From NCBI RefSeq assembly GCF_047238265.1, contig NZ_JBDFMM010000001.1:3596001-3660000 (forward strand): DNA of 64,000 nucleotides, written 5' to 3'. A model generated the notes under the pieces. It did not search any database. It was not told the DNA's origin and was given only the letters and a program-made list of their open reading frames with translations. The position numbers were made by a program, and so were the translations under genes. The stretch comes from Paenibacillus_F sp047238265 (GTDB lineage Bacteria; Bacillota; Bacilli; Paenibacillales; NBRC-103111). Below are positions 6,918 through 15,093 of this stretch, piece by piece. The number at the start of each line of letters is the position of its first letter. The first letter of the stretch is position 1.

Positions 6918-9900
6918 CTACTCCTCTGTCTCACCGGACATACCCGACTCTCCATTCAAACCGGCCTCCGCGGAAAACAAAACATCCTCATCCGCCTGCG
7001 TGCCGCCGTTTTCACCGGCATCATCCGACTCTGCGGCATACTTAGCGCCTTTTCCGGATTTGGCAGACGTAATCTCGGCAATCTTGAGCGCTCCCTTCAA
7101 ATCGTACAGCACCCGTTCTTTGACCTCGGCATTCAAACGGCTGTCGGACGAGATATCGTTAACCAGGGACGCCAGTGATTTTCTTACCTGCTTCAGACGT
7201 CCCGGATTGAGCCGTGGATTTTTCTCTCCGCCCAGCTTTTTGACGATTGCTTCCAGCTCATCGGTATAACGGCCGGCTTTGCGGGCATCGATCCCTTTAT
7301 AAGGGAGGTAAAGTTCTTTTACTTTCCGCTTTTGTCCCGCGATAACGGAGGCAAGAGAACGGGCGGGATCTCTGTCGGGAACGACCGCTTCATTCCGGTA
7401 CACGCCCAGCACCGTGTTTTTGTCATACCCCTGATCGAAAAACGATTCATACTCGAAAACGGCGCTGCCGCTGATTCCGAGCCGATGACTTGCTGCGATC
7501 TGATCGGTGAACGCGTCTCTGGTCAAATCGATAAAGGACCCGACGCCGATCGTCACATACGATTTATCCCGTGCGATCTCGAACGTTTTGCGGGCATCTT
7601 CCACAACGAGCGTGGTGTCCAGCTTGTAGGACATCGGGAACACGTTGTCGATCAGGTTATGCTTCACCCAGTTCATCGAATCCTGCAGCACGTCTCCGCG
7701 GGCAATCTCATATTCGGGCCACACCGCGGCGGTCAGCTTTACCTGGGGCTTCCACTTCTTCACTTCCCGGGCCAGGCGGAACACAAACTTGTCGACAAAA
7801 CCGACGCGCATATCCACCCACTGAGCCCAAAGTGCATCTCCCGGGTGCAGCAGGACGGGGTCGGTCCCGTATTTCTTCTGAAACAGGCTCCGGGTATAGG
7901 TGTCATAACCGAAATCGTTCGTAAAATCTCCCGAACCCGGATACCTCGCGTAATCGAGGTGCAGACCGTCGACGTCATATTTGCCGAGCAGCTCCTTATA
8001 GACGTCCAGCAGGAAGTCATGCGTTTCGTCCAGAGCGGGATTGATAAAATAATAACGGAATCCGCTTGCCGCATCTTCCTGATAATTTTGGCCTTTCCGG
8101 CTGAGCAGCGACCATTCGGGCTTGCGCTCCACGATCGGTCCGGGCTCGGGTCCTCCCACGAAGAAGTTTTCGACCCAGGCATGGATCTCGAGGCCCCGCT
8201 TTTTTCCTTCATCCAAATAAGCCTGCAGTACATCAAACCCGCCGTACATGGGATTATGGGCCGTAATTTTGTTCTTGGTGGGATAGATGGTATACCCGTT
8301 CCAGAACGTCTCCAAGTAAACGGAGTTAAGGTGAGCCGCTTTAATCTTATCCAGCGCCCGTTTAACTTCCTCCAGAGTCTTCTCTTTGGGCCGGATCCAG
8401 ATTCCCCGGTTTTCAACCGTTCTGGACTCTATGTTCATGTAATGAACACGCGTGGCTTTCGCATCCAGCTCGGCGAGCAGTTCCGTCAACCCTTCGACGC
8501 CTTTTTCCTCCAGATGCCTGCCCGCCTGTATTTCCAACTGCTTCACCTGCCGGATTTCTTTGCGGATTTCATCGTAGGGAACATCCATAAATTTGCGTTT
8601 GGATTCCTCTATTGCCTGCTCCGCATTCCCGGCGGTAATCCGCGCCCTGTCCAGATAAGATTGCGGGGTAAAAATAAGCAGCACCTGCTTCTCCGCCCGG
8701 TTGATTTTCACAGTCGCCCCAATGGCCGCATATCGCGAAAGCCAGGCCATTTTGGAGCCGTGTCCGGAAAGAACGAATCCCCCTGCGGGAATCGGCCGGT
8801 TGTTGCCTCCGTTCGCGATGATTTTGCCGTCCGCATTCACGGCCGCTTCACCCCCCCACGGATTGGTGCCGGTAGCAGGACCGTAACTGCTGTCGTAAAC
8901 GATGAGCTGCTCCGCTCCGCGATGTCCGGGATACGGCTTGTTGTTCGTATCGTCCCATCCCGGCGGGTTGTCTTCCCTCGTCCTGGGATTAAATGCGTCA
9001 TAAGTCATTTTGGACGCAAAATACATGGGATAGTTATTCAACTCCATGGATACGGCCAGCCCCGGAGCCGCCAAAGCCAGCAGATCGGCATAGTAAGGAC
9101 TTGCCGATTGCACGGATAGGACGTATCCCCCCTTGGGAATCGGCGAATCATTGTCGATGAATTTTCTGCCGGAATCGATAAGAAGTCCTTTAACTGCCGT
9201 AACCCGGCCGTTTTCGATCGTCACTTCGATTCCCCACGGGTTCGTGCGGGTGGAGGCTCCGTAATCCGAATCGAACAGTACCGCTTCCCCCTGATTCCGC
9301 GGACCGTTAACCCGATCCAGAGGAATAATCAAATCCGCGACCCGCACATACTTCGCAGGCAGAACGGGAATTGTGAGGTTCACGGCAGTAAGACTGTCTC
9401 CCACATTCAACTGCTGCAGAAGTGCCTTTGTGCTGGCCGTGCCCGACAGTACGTAGCCGTTTTTAGGTAAGTAAGTTCCTTTTTTGCCGTCTGTAATTTT
9501 ATCAACGATGATGCCTTCCGTCACGATCAGCTCGATCGTCCTGTCATCGAAAGGAGTCGTATACATTCCGTATGTGCTCGTAAACACGGTCAGAGCGTCT
9601 TCTTTACGCTCCTGATCCATGCCGGCAACCGGATGCAAAGTTCCGTCGGGCAGTCTGACGTGCGATCCGTAAACGGATTCATTTACCGACACGTCAAGAG
9701 TCGACTGCGGATGAAAAGGGACCTTGGGCCCGTCCGCCGGACGAAAAGGATCCCCATCGGCGGCGCCGGATTTCGGGCTGTCGGGCGGCACCGCGATGCC
9801 CCTGTAAGGCCCGGGGTGCTGCAAATAGGCGGCTGACGCAGCCTCATGCAAACCGGAAACCGCTCCGGCAGTCCCGTAAAACGAGATGCAGCCTGACGCG

Positions 9901-9977
9901 GCAACAGACAGGAGCAGGACAGCAAACAGCGTTCTGCGGAGCAGCCCGCTTGAGCGAAGTGATCTTTTCACCGTCAT
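6918..9977 (-). CDS. Large secreted GHL10-type glycosyl-hydrolase-like protein
   Basis: A 1019-aa exported protein. The N-terminus is a signal sequence with hydrophobic core at 17-28 and a possible lipobox ending at C30 (AASGC, atypical Ala at -3). Three related repeats follow: about 130-180, 233-287 and 358-405. Each has a Y-G...T/NPWG-type strand and ends in a (P)xGGYVLS-like motif. A helical region lies at 440-515. The GHL10 (DUF187-type, YngK-like) barrel spans about 522-860, with W527, HAWVENF (599-605) and DGLHLDYARYPG (670-681) carrying likely catalytic acids. A Lys/Glu-rich C-terminal domain ends acidic. GAAGGAGG precedes the ATG; the GTG two codons later is an alternative start. Related proteins are thought to act on cell-wall or surface glycans; substrate unproven. 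Confidence 0.85.
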   Translation of the reverse strand: MTVKRSLRSSGLLRRTLFAVLLLSVAASGCISFYGTAGAVSGLHEAASAAYLQHPGPYRGIAVPPDSPKSGAADGDPFRPADGPKVPFHPQSTLDVSVNESVYGSHVRLPDGTLHPVAGMDQERKEDALTVFTSTYGMYTTPFDDRTIELIVTEGIIVDKITDGKKGTYLPKNGYVLSGTASTKALLQQLNVGDSLTAVNLTIPVLPAKYVRVADLIIPLDRVNGPRNQGEAVLFDSDYGASTRTNPWGIEVTIENGRVTAVKGLLIDSGRKFIDNDSPIPKGGYVLSVQSASPYYADLLALAAPGLAVSMELNNYPMYFASKMTYDAFNPRTREDNPPGWDDTNNKPYPGHRGAEQLIVYDSSYGPATGTNPWGGEAAVNADGKIIANGGNNRPIPAGGFVLSGHGSKMAWLSRYAAIGATVKINRAEKQVLLIFTPQSYLDRARITAGNAEQAIEESKRKFMDVPYDEIRKEIRQVKQLEIQAGRHLEEKGVEGLTELLAELDAKATRVHYMNIESRTVENRGIWIRPKEKTLEEVKRALDKIKAAHLNSVYLETFWNGYTIYPTKNKITAHNPMYGGFDVLQAYLDEGKKRGLEIHAWVENFFVGGPEPGPIVERKPEWSLLSRKGQNYQEDAASGFRYYFINPALDETHDFLLDVYKELLGKYDVDGLHLDYARYPGSGDFTNDFGYDTYTRSLFQKKYGTDPVLLHPGDALWAQWVDMRVGFVDKFVFRLAREVKKWKPQVKLTAAVWPEYEIARGDVLQDSMNWVKHNLIDNVFPMSYKLDTTLVVEDARKTFEIARDKSYVTIGVGSFIDLTRDAFTDQIAASHRLGISGSAVFEYESFFDQGYDKNTVLGVYRNEAVVPDRDPARSLASVIAGQKRKVKELYLPYKGIDARKAGRYTDELEAIVKKLGGEKNPRLNPGRLKQVRKSLASLVNDISSDSRLNAEVKERVLYDLKGALKIAEITSAKSGKGAKYAAESDDAGENGGTQADEDVLFSAEAGLNGESGMSGETEE

Positions 9978-10286
9978 CTTCCTCCTTCAGGTGTAAACTG
10001 GCTCCAGACATACAAAAACGGAGAACATCCGAGCAGGTTAAGCTGAGCCGCTAATCACCTCCTGTTATTTTCTCCCCTGTTTGCCAATCCGATTACCCGT
10101 ATTGTAGCACCATTTTGGTCTATATGGAATATTCTTCTTGTATATTACAATAATTTGGATATTTCCTCCTTTTTCTTTTTATTTCGACATCTGCACAAAA
10201 AAAGAAGCCCTCTTCTTCAAGAGAAGCTTCCGGTTTAGGACTAAAGGTCTTCATTACCGACTACCGACTACCGAATAGGCTAGCGG
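9978..10286. other. Gene-free interval, 309 bp
   Basis: Upstream of the GHL10 gene. It contains the TspO-like gene's terminator (10197-10230), a TACAAT -10-like element at about 10100 (minus), and an ACCA-N3-TGGT inverted repeat just upstream of it. An AGGAGGTGATT stretch near 10050 has no usable start codon after it. Confidence 0.5.
10197..10230 (-). terminator. Terminator of the TspO-like gene
   Basis: GAAGC...GCTTC stem continued by TCTT/AAGA, followed on the minus strand by seven T. It is about 57 bp after the TspO-like stop codon. Confidence 0.8.
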
Positions 10287-11078
10287 CTACCGGCTGATAT
10301 AAGGCTGGTCCCATCTTTTGCGATCCCGGATTACTTGGACCAGCAGCCATAAAGTCGTCGCTCCGACAATGGCAGCCAGCGACCATGCCGCATTGCGTAT
10401 CCATGCGTCCGCCTGCTGTTCGACACCGATGCCGATAAAGGCCCAGACAAAAACGAGTGCGAACGGCACATCTTTCTTCGCGTAACTGAATGCGACAGCG
10501 AGTACACCTGCGGCTGTCAGCAGAATGACGGCCCACATCCGGGGATCGATGCCCCAGCCGTTCCATCCCAGATCCTGCAGCCATACGGTAACGTTCACGA
10601 TGGACGCCACACAGATCCAGCCCAAGTACAGGCTGAAAGGCACTTGAACGAAGCTGTACTCCCCGATGGCCCGCGATTCACGGCCGTAGCGGATTCTCTG
10701 ATAGATCGCGATAAGCGTCAGCAGAAGAGCGGCCATGACAAGTGTGCTCCAGCCGATTTGTTCATAGTGCCACAAGAAGATCCAGGCTGAATTGAGCAGA
10801 CAGCTGACGACGAACCAGTAGCTGATCCGCTCTACCGCCGGACGGTTCCCGGTATCCTTGCGGGCCTGGTAAATGACGAAGCCGATCAGCCCCAGATAAA
10901 TGACGCTCCATATCGTGAAAACATACCCGGCCGGTGTAACGTAAGTATGGTGCCGGTCCGATATCTCGCCGGTCGTCATCCCGTTGATAGGCAGTACTTG
11001 GGACAACGTATTTACGATAAGGACCAAGAGGAGGCCGGCAATATTCATTATTTTACGCAAAGCGTGCATGACTGTCAC
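10287..11078 (-). CDS. TspO/MBR-like tryptophan-rich membrane protein
   Basis: A 263-aa polytopic protein with about eight hydrophobic segments and many tryptophans. The region TPAGYVFTIWSVIYLGLIG resembles the TspO loop and helix that carries the conserved W-x-x-x-Y motif, and the second half (SLYLGWICVASIVN) resembles the ligand pocket helices. It is longer than the usual 160-aa, five-helix TspO, so it belongs to the extended bacterial branch. The GTG at 11078 has GGAG 5 bp upstream and is a better fit than the ATG 9 bp later. TspO homologues bind porphyrins; the role here is not shown. It is a single-gene unit with a terminator on each side. Confidence 0.7.
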   Translation of the reverse strand: MTVMHALRKIMNIAGLLLVLIVNTLSQVLPINGMTTGEISDRHHTYVTPAGYVFTIWSVIYLGLIGFVIYQARKDTGNRPAVERISYWFVVSCLLNSAWIFLWHYEQIGWSTLVMAALLLTLIAIYQRIRYGRESRAIGEYSFVQVPFSLYLGWICVASIVNVTVWLQDLGWNGWGIDPRMWAVILLTAAGVLAVAFSYAKKDVPFALVFVWAFIGIGVEQQADAWIRNAAWSLAAIVGATTLWLLVQVIRDRKRWDQPYISR

Positions 11079-11141
11079 ATCCTCTCCTTTTGTTCATTAT
11101 GTATGTTTAACCGTATGCGTCTAGAATTAATCCAACGCAAA

Positions 11142-11186
11142 AAAGCCCGCCCCGTTATTCCGTCAGGAATACATGGGGCAGGCTTT
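11142..11186 (-). terminator. Terminator of the M24 peptidase gene
   Basis: Strong stem AAAGCCTGCCCC/GGGGCGGGCTTT with an inner ATTCC/GGAAT pairing and six T after it on the minus strand; it begins 12 bp after the stop codon. Confidence 0.9.
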
Positions 11187-11198
11187 CGCCGCTGCAGA

Positions 11199-12290
11199 TC
11201 AGCCGCCGAGAACCGTCAGCTCTTTAGGGAAGGAAGTCAGCACCTCGACTCCTCCGGATGTAACGAGAACGTCGTCTTCGATACGGACTCCGCCCACACC
11301 CGGCACATAAACACCGGGTTCGATGGTGAACGTCATGCCGGCTTTCAGCACCGCCTCGTTTTTGCCGTGCAAGGACGGATATTCGTGAACGTCGAGACCG
11401 AGGCCGTGACCGAGCCGGTGGTTGAAGTACGGGCCGTAGCCGTCCGCTTCAATCCGGTTTCTTGCAGCAGCGTCTATGGACGCGCAAGTCACGTCAGGCC
11501 GGACGGCTCCGATGGCGGCTTCGTTGCCGGCGAGAACCGCATGATAGATGCGACGGTGTTCCTCCGACACTTGACCCACTGCGAAGGTCCTCGTAATATC
11601 GGACGCATAGCCGTTCAGATACACACCGAGATCGAACAAAAGCAGATCCCCGCGGCTGATTTTACGCGAACCGGGAACGCCATGCGGCAGTGCCGAAGCC
11701 GGACCGGTCAAAACCATCGTCGAAAACGAAGGAGACTGGGCTCCGAGCTTTTTCATCTGAAATTCCAGCTCCGCGACAAGGTCGATTTCCGTCACGCCGA
11801 CGGCGACCTTCTCCAGTCCGCGCTTCAGAACTTCTTCCACAAGCGCGACGGCCTCCTTCATCAGGACGATTTCACTTTCGGATTTGATGACCCGCATGTC
11901 ACGCAGCAGCCCGTCGACCGAAGAAACCTGGCTTACGCCGATATAGCTCTTCAGCTCTTCATAACGGCTGACGGTCCAGTGCTCGGTCTCAATGCCGATG
12001 CTGCCGAGCGAAGCCGGAAGCAATCCGCGAAGAACTTCGTATGCGGAATCCGTATCGCTGTGCGTATGGATCCGCTGGACAGAAGACGCCTGGGCGGCCG
12101 CTTCCGCATCGAGAGCCGGTACAAGCAGAAACGGCTCCTCCCCTTTCGGAAGAATGAGACCCAGGAAACGTTCGTGCGGGTCGGAAGCGAATCCCGTCAA
12201 ATAATACACGTGCCGGGGTACCGTAATGATTACGGCATCAAGGTTGCTTCGTTCCATATGCTCGCTGATTTGTTGGATTCGATTGTTCAT
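11199..12290 (-). CDS. M24-family Xaa-Pro aminopeptidase/dipeptidase-like protein
   Basis: Cytoplasmic metallopeptidase of the pita-bread fold, about 363 aa. The N-terminal creatinase-like domain (to about residue 120) precedes the catalytic domain. The five metal ligands are visible in order: D in LLFDLG, D in SDITRTF, H in HRLGHGLG, E in FTIEPGVY and E in VRIEDD. The ATG at 12290 is chosen because AGGTGA is 4-5 bp upstream; an ATG 30 bp earlier lacks an RBS. It is expected to cleave X-Pro bonds in peptide recycling. PepP and YqhT-type proteins share these motifs, so exact specificity is uncertain. Confidence 0.9.
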   Translation of the reverse strand: MNNRIQQISEHMERSNLDAVIITVPRHVYYLTGFASDPHERFLGLILPKGEEPFLLVPALDAEAAAQASSVQRIHTHSDTDSAYEVLRGLLPASLGSIGIETEHWTVSRYEELKSYIGVSQVSSVDGLLRDMRVIKSESEIVLMKEAVALVEEVLKRGLEKVAVGVTEIDLVAELEFQMKKLGAQSPSFSTMVLTGPASALPHGVPGSRKISRGDLLLFDLGVYLNGYASDITRTFAVGQVSEEHRRIYHAVLAGNEAAIGAVRPDVTCASIDAAARNRIEADGYGPYFNHRLGHGLGLDVHEYPSLHGKNEAVLKAGMTFTIEPGVYVPGVGGVRIEDDVLVTSGGVEVLTSFPKELTVLGG

Positions 12291-12503
12291 TTGATCACCT
12301 GTTCTTTTAAGGTTTTTCACTGTTTAATCTGGGTGGATTCCTCTTTCTATCATAGCATGCAAGGAGACAAAAACCCACATTTCACGGCTCCGCCTTAACC
12401 CGGACCCGTGACGGCCCGGTATGTAAGCGCTGCTTTTCTTCACTCTGCCGATCCGCTATACTGGATAAGAGTCTTTATTTTGCCATACGAAGGAGAGAAG
12501 AGC

Positions 12504-13067
12504 ATGTACGATCTTGTTATTATCGGAGCGGGTCCCGCCGGTGCCAGTGCCGGACTGATTGCCGCCAGAGCGGGCAAAAAGACACTTCTAATCGACAGCG
12601 GGCAGAGCATGACGAAGCGCGCCTGGATCGAGAACCATTACGGAGTCGCCGAAATCAGCGGTCCCGACATGGTGGAGCTGGGCAAAAAACAAGCGGCCAA
12701 ATTCGGTGCGGAAATGGCCGAAGGCAAAGTGGAGTCCGTAGACAAGCAGGATGACGGCTTTCTCGTCACTTCGGATCAGGGCAGCTACGAAACCAGACAC
12801 GTCCTGCTCGCAACCGGTGTCCTGGCCGATCTTGCCGACAAGATCGGAGTCACGACAATCCCGGGTACGGAACCGCGGATCAAAACGATCGTGCAGACGG
12901 ACGCGAACAACAAAACGAGCGTAGAAGGGATTTGGGCGGCGGGCACGATTGCCGGCATGAGCGTACATACGATCGTTACGGCGGGCGACGGCGCCAAGGC
13001 GGCCATCAACATCGTCAGCGAGCTGAACGGCGAGCGTTACGTGGACCACGATGTTCTGAAATCTTAA
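12504..13067 (+). CDS. Minimal TrxB-like FAD protein without NADPH domain
   Basis: A 187-aa flavoprotein related to thioredoxin reductase but reduced to its FAD-binding part. It starts with MYDLVIIGAGPAGASAGL (FAD Rossmann loop), then has the LLATGV strand, and jumps directly to the C-terminal FAD motif 'TSVEGIWAAGTIAG', followed by the interface helix VTAGDGAKAAINI. The roughly 130-residue NADPH domain and its redox CxxC are absent, and no cysteine pair is seen. The ATG at 12504 follows GAAGGAGAG at good spacing; longer versions from 12408 have no RBS. An intact, clean deletion is more likely than a frameshift because both flanks are in frame. Its electron partner is unknown. Confidence 0.75.
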   Translation: MYDLVIIGAGPAGASAGLIAARAGKKTLLIDSGQSMTKRAWIENHYGVAEISGPDMVELGKKQAAKFGAEMAEGKVESVDKQDDGFLVTSDQGSYETRHVLLATGVLADLADKIGVTTIPGTEPRIKTIVQTDANNKTSVEGIWAAGTIAGMSVHTIVTAGDGAKAAINIVSELNGERYVDHDVLKS

Positions 13068-13083
13068 GCTTTTACAAGCATAT

Positions 13084-13130
13084 AAAGAAGACTCCTGTCC
13101 GGTTCCTATGGAACTTCAGGAGTCTTCTTT
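13084..13130 (+). terminator. Terminator of the TrxB-like gene
   Basis: Long stem AAAGAAGACTCCTG/CAGGAGTCTTCTTT with an inner GGTTCC/GGAACT pairing and T-rich ends. It is 17 bp after the stop. Confidence 0.9.
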
Positions 13131-13236
13131 CGGTTTTGCGGAAAGCGGAAGGTCACGAAATGAATGACGGTTCCCTTCCTAACGTCCCTTTACAGGCGAT
13201 CACTTTATCTTCTTCGCTTACATCCGGCCATCCGCC

Positions 13237-13851
13237 TTACCTTCTGCCGCTCCGCTTGATAAATTCCACAAACAAGGCAAACAGGATAAAACCGGCCAGA
13301 AATCCGCCCAGATGCGTGTATAGATCCACATTCGGCACGATGACGGAGAACAGCAGACCGCTCACGAGAATGATGATGACCGTCTGTCTCGATTGCTGGT
13401 CCAGCAGCTGCCTGCGGAACAAGGCCAGATAAAGATAGGCCGCATAAATTCCGTAGATGGCGCCGGAAGCCCCTGCCGCGACATAAGCGTCCGTATGCAG
13501 CCAATAGGAGAACGCGCTGCCCAGCGCCCCGCTGGCCAGGTAAAAGACCGCGTAGCGAACACTGCCCAGCAGGCGTTCCAGCGGCGGTGCGAAAATGACG
13601 AGAGCGAAGCTGTTAAACAGCAGATGGGACAAGCCGATATGCAGGAACATAGCGGTGAAGAAACGCCACCATTCGGGAGCGAAACCCGGGGCGGAAAATA
13701 AGGCTCCGTACTCGATGAGCGTTCTCGTGCTTGTCGACGAGCCGCTTACCTCCATCAGCACAAAAAGCACGACATGAATAAGGACGAGAAGACTCGTAAC
13801 CGGATACCGGCGTATGTATTCCTTGAAGCTTTCTTGACGGACGAACAGCAT
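13237..13851 (-). CDS. Rhomboid-family intramembrane serine protease
   Basis: A 204-aa membrane protease with six predicted helices. The catalytic dyad is visible: S129 in GASGAIYG (loop/helix 4) and H180 in YTHLGGFLAG (helix 6), together with the conserved helix-2 set H71...H76, N80 (HIGLSHLLFN). It cleaves single transmembrane segments of client proteins; clients are unknown. The compact length matches the basic six-TM bacterial form without a cytosolic TPR domain, unlike B. subtilis GluP. The ATG has AAGGT 8 bp upstream. It lies near, but is not co-transcribed with, the PfpI-type gene. Confidence 0.92.
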   Translation of the reverse strand: MLFVRQESFKEYIRRYPVTSLLVLIHVVLFVLMEVSGSSTSTRTLIEYGALFSAPGFAPEWWRFFTAMFLHIGLSHLLFNSFALVIFAPPLERLLGSVRYAVFYLASGALGSAFSYWLHTDAYVAAGASGAIYGIYAAYLYLALFRRQLLDQQSRQTVIIILVSGLLFSVIVPNVDLYTHLGGFLAGFILFALFVEFIKRSGRR

Positions 13852-13901
13852 AAGTAGATACCTTCTCCTTCGGATGAGATACCCCCATCATATAGGAAAA
13901 A

Positions 13902-13939
13902 CAAGAACGCCTGCAAGCTTGCGCCGCAGACGTTCTTGC
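13902..13939 (-). terminator. Terminator of the PfpI-like gene
   Basis: AAGAACG/CGTTCTT stem with inner CTGC/GCAG pairing and GTTTTT after it on the minus strand. Confidence 0.75.
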
Positions 13940-13956
13940 CTTATGAAGAAATCTCT

Positions 13957-14463
13957 TTAGAGCGCCTTTTTGATGGCGGCGATGAAGGCGGGCTCATCCT
14001 TCGGTGTGCGCGACGTAATCAGGTTGCCGTCGATCACGACTTCCTGATCCGCGAACTCCCCTCCGGCATTGCGCACATCGTCCTGAAGCGGCGGATAAGA
14101 CGTCAGCTTCCGGCCTTTGATCAGCCCGGCGCTGATCAGAATCTGCGGCCCGTGGCAGATAGCGGCGACAGGCTTTCCAGCCTCGTCGATCTTTTTTACG
14201 AACGATTGAATGTCGGCATCCAGACGCAGCCCTTCCGGTGAAGAGCCTCCGGGAATTACGACGGCATCATATTCATCGGGTTTGACTTCTCTGATACCTT
14301 GATCGGCCGTATATTCGGCCTTTTTGTTTTTCCCGGTAAGCAGTTCTCCCTGCTTTAATCCGATAATGACGACTTCGTGTCCGTCGGCCTTCAACGCTTC
14401 ATACGGTTCCTGCATTTCGGAATCCTCGAATTGGGGTGCCAGTAAAAATGCGATTTTACTCAT
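13957..14463 (-). CDS. DJ-1/PfpI-family protein (type-1 glutamine amidotransferase fold)
   Basis: A 168-aa cytoplasmic protein of the PfpI/YfkM/YraA group. The nucleophile elbow carries C103 in AAICHGPQIL with the adjacent H104, and the acidic residue expected from the first helix (E13/E17 region, FEDSEMQEPYEAL) is present. It is the full length of the family. Members act as general stress proteins, deglycases or chaperones. GGAG lies 10 bp before the ATG. The next gene upstream ends 32 bp away, and both have a general-stress character, so a small stress operon is possible. Confidence 0.9.
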   Translation of the reverse strand: MSKIAFLLAPQFEDSEMQEPYEALKADGHEVVIIGLKQGELLTGKNKKAEYTADQGIREVKPDEYDAVVIPGGSSPEGLRLDADIQSFVKKIDEAGKPVAAICHGPQILISAGLIKGRKLTSYPPLQDDVRNAGGEFADQEVVIDGNLITSRTPKDEPAFIAAIKKAL

Positions 14464-14494
14464 GGTTGCTCCACTCCTTTTCGTTTATCTGGTC

Positions 14495-14932
14495 TTAATC
14501 TATCGATTCAACGTATCCCTTGTTGCTGCGGATAATTTCGACAATTTCCGTATAGTCGGAATCCCGCACCTTGGCTGTCAGCACATAGCGCAAATTTTCG
14601 GCATCATCGTCGCCGTCTCCAAAGATGAGATCGGCCAGTGGCCCGTCGTCCTCGCCCCGGATGGTTCGGCCGGGATCGTGCCGATCCTCCGCCGCCGCCC
14701 GGACCGGTATGAAGCCGCCCGGACTCGGAGAGGTGCCGATCGTACCACCGGGTACACCGACGGCACCGGAGGTTCCGCCCGCAAAAGCCGGAGGCGCAAT
14801 CAGCCCGGTCCGCGAAACGCTTCCCTGAGTCTCCCCGACTTCAAGCTGCTCGACAGAATAAGTTTGGAGCCGGATACGCACATCCTCCGCTTCGTTTTCG
14901 GTGCGGAAATAGGCTTGAATATGTTTGCTCAT
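14495..14932 (-). CDS. Hypothetical protein, possibly stress-related, with Gly/Pro-rich middle
   Basis: About 145 aa; not recognised. It begins MSKHIQAYFRTENEAEDVRIRLQ, a short alpha/beta beginning like general-stress YflT-type proteins. It then has a Gly/Thr/Pro-rich linker of about 45 residues (PAFAGGTSGAVGVPGGT), and ends with a second alpha/beta segment (NLRYVLTAKVRDSDYTEIVEIIRSN). The ATG at 14932 has GAGGTG 6 bp upstream. It is 31 bp before the PfpI-type gene and probably co-transcribed with it. No catalytic residues are evident. Confidence 0.65.
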   Translation of the reverse strand: MSKHIQAYFRTENEAEDVRIRLQTYSVEQLEVGETQGSVSRTGLIAPPAFAGGTSGAVGVPGGTIGTSPSPGGFIPVRAAAEDRHDPGRTIRGEDDGPLADLIFGDGDDDAENLRYVLTAKVRDSDYTEIVEIIRSNKGYVESID

Positions 14933-15044
14933 CACGAACACCTCATCCTTTTTTAGATTGTCTCCTGTTGATATTACCCGCAACTATCTTTTCCTACACA
15001 AGTACAGGGGAAAAAGTTCACAATCCACTTCTCAGAAAAAAAGA

Positions 15045-15081
15045 AATCCCCGCACCTCTCATTTCGAGAAGTACAGGGATT
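15045..15081 (-). terminator. Terminator of the LCP gene
   Basis: AATCCC/GGGATT stem with inner CTTCTC/GAGAGG pairing and seven T after it on the minus strand. Confidence 0.75.
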
Positions 15082-15093
15082 GAATGTAAAATG

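Noticed and set aside
7332..9119. 595-codon plus-strand frame opposite the GHL10 gene
   Set aside because: No RBS or domain; mirror of a well-supported gene with family motifs.
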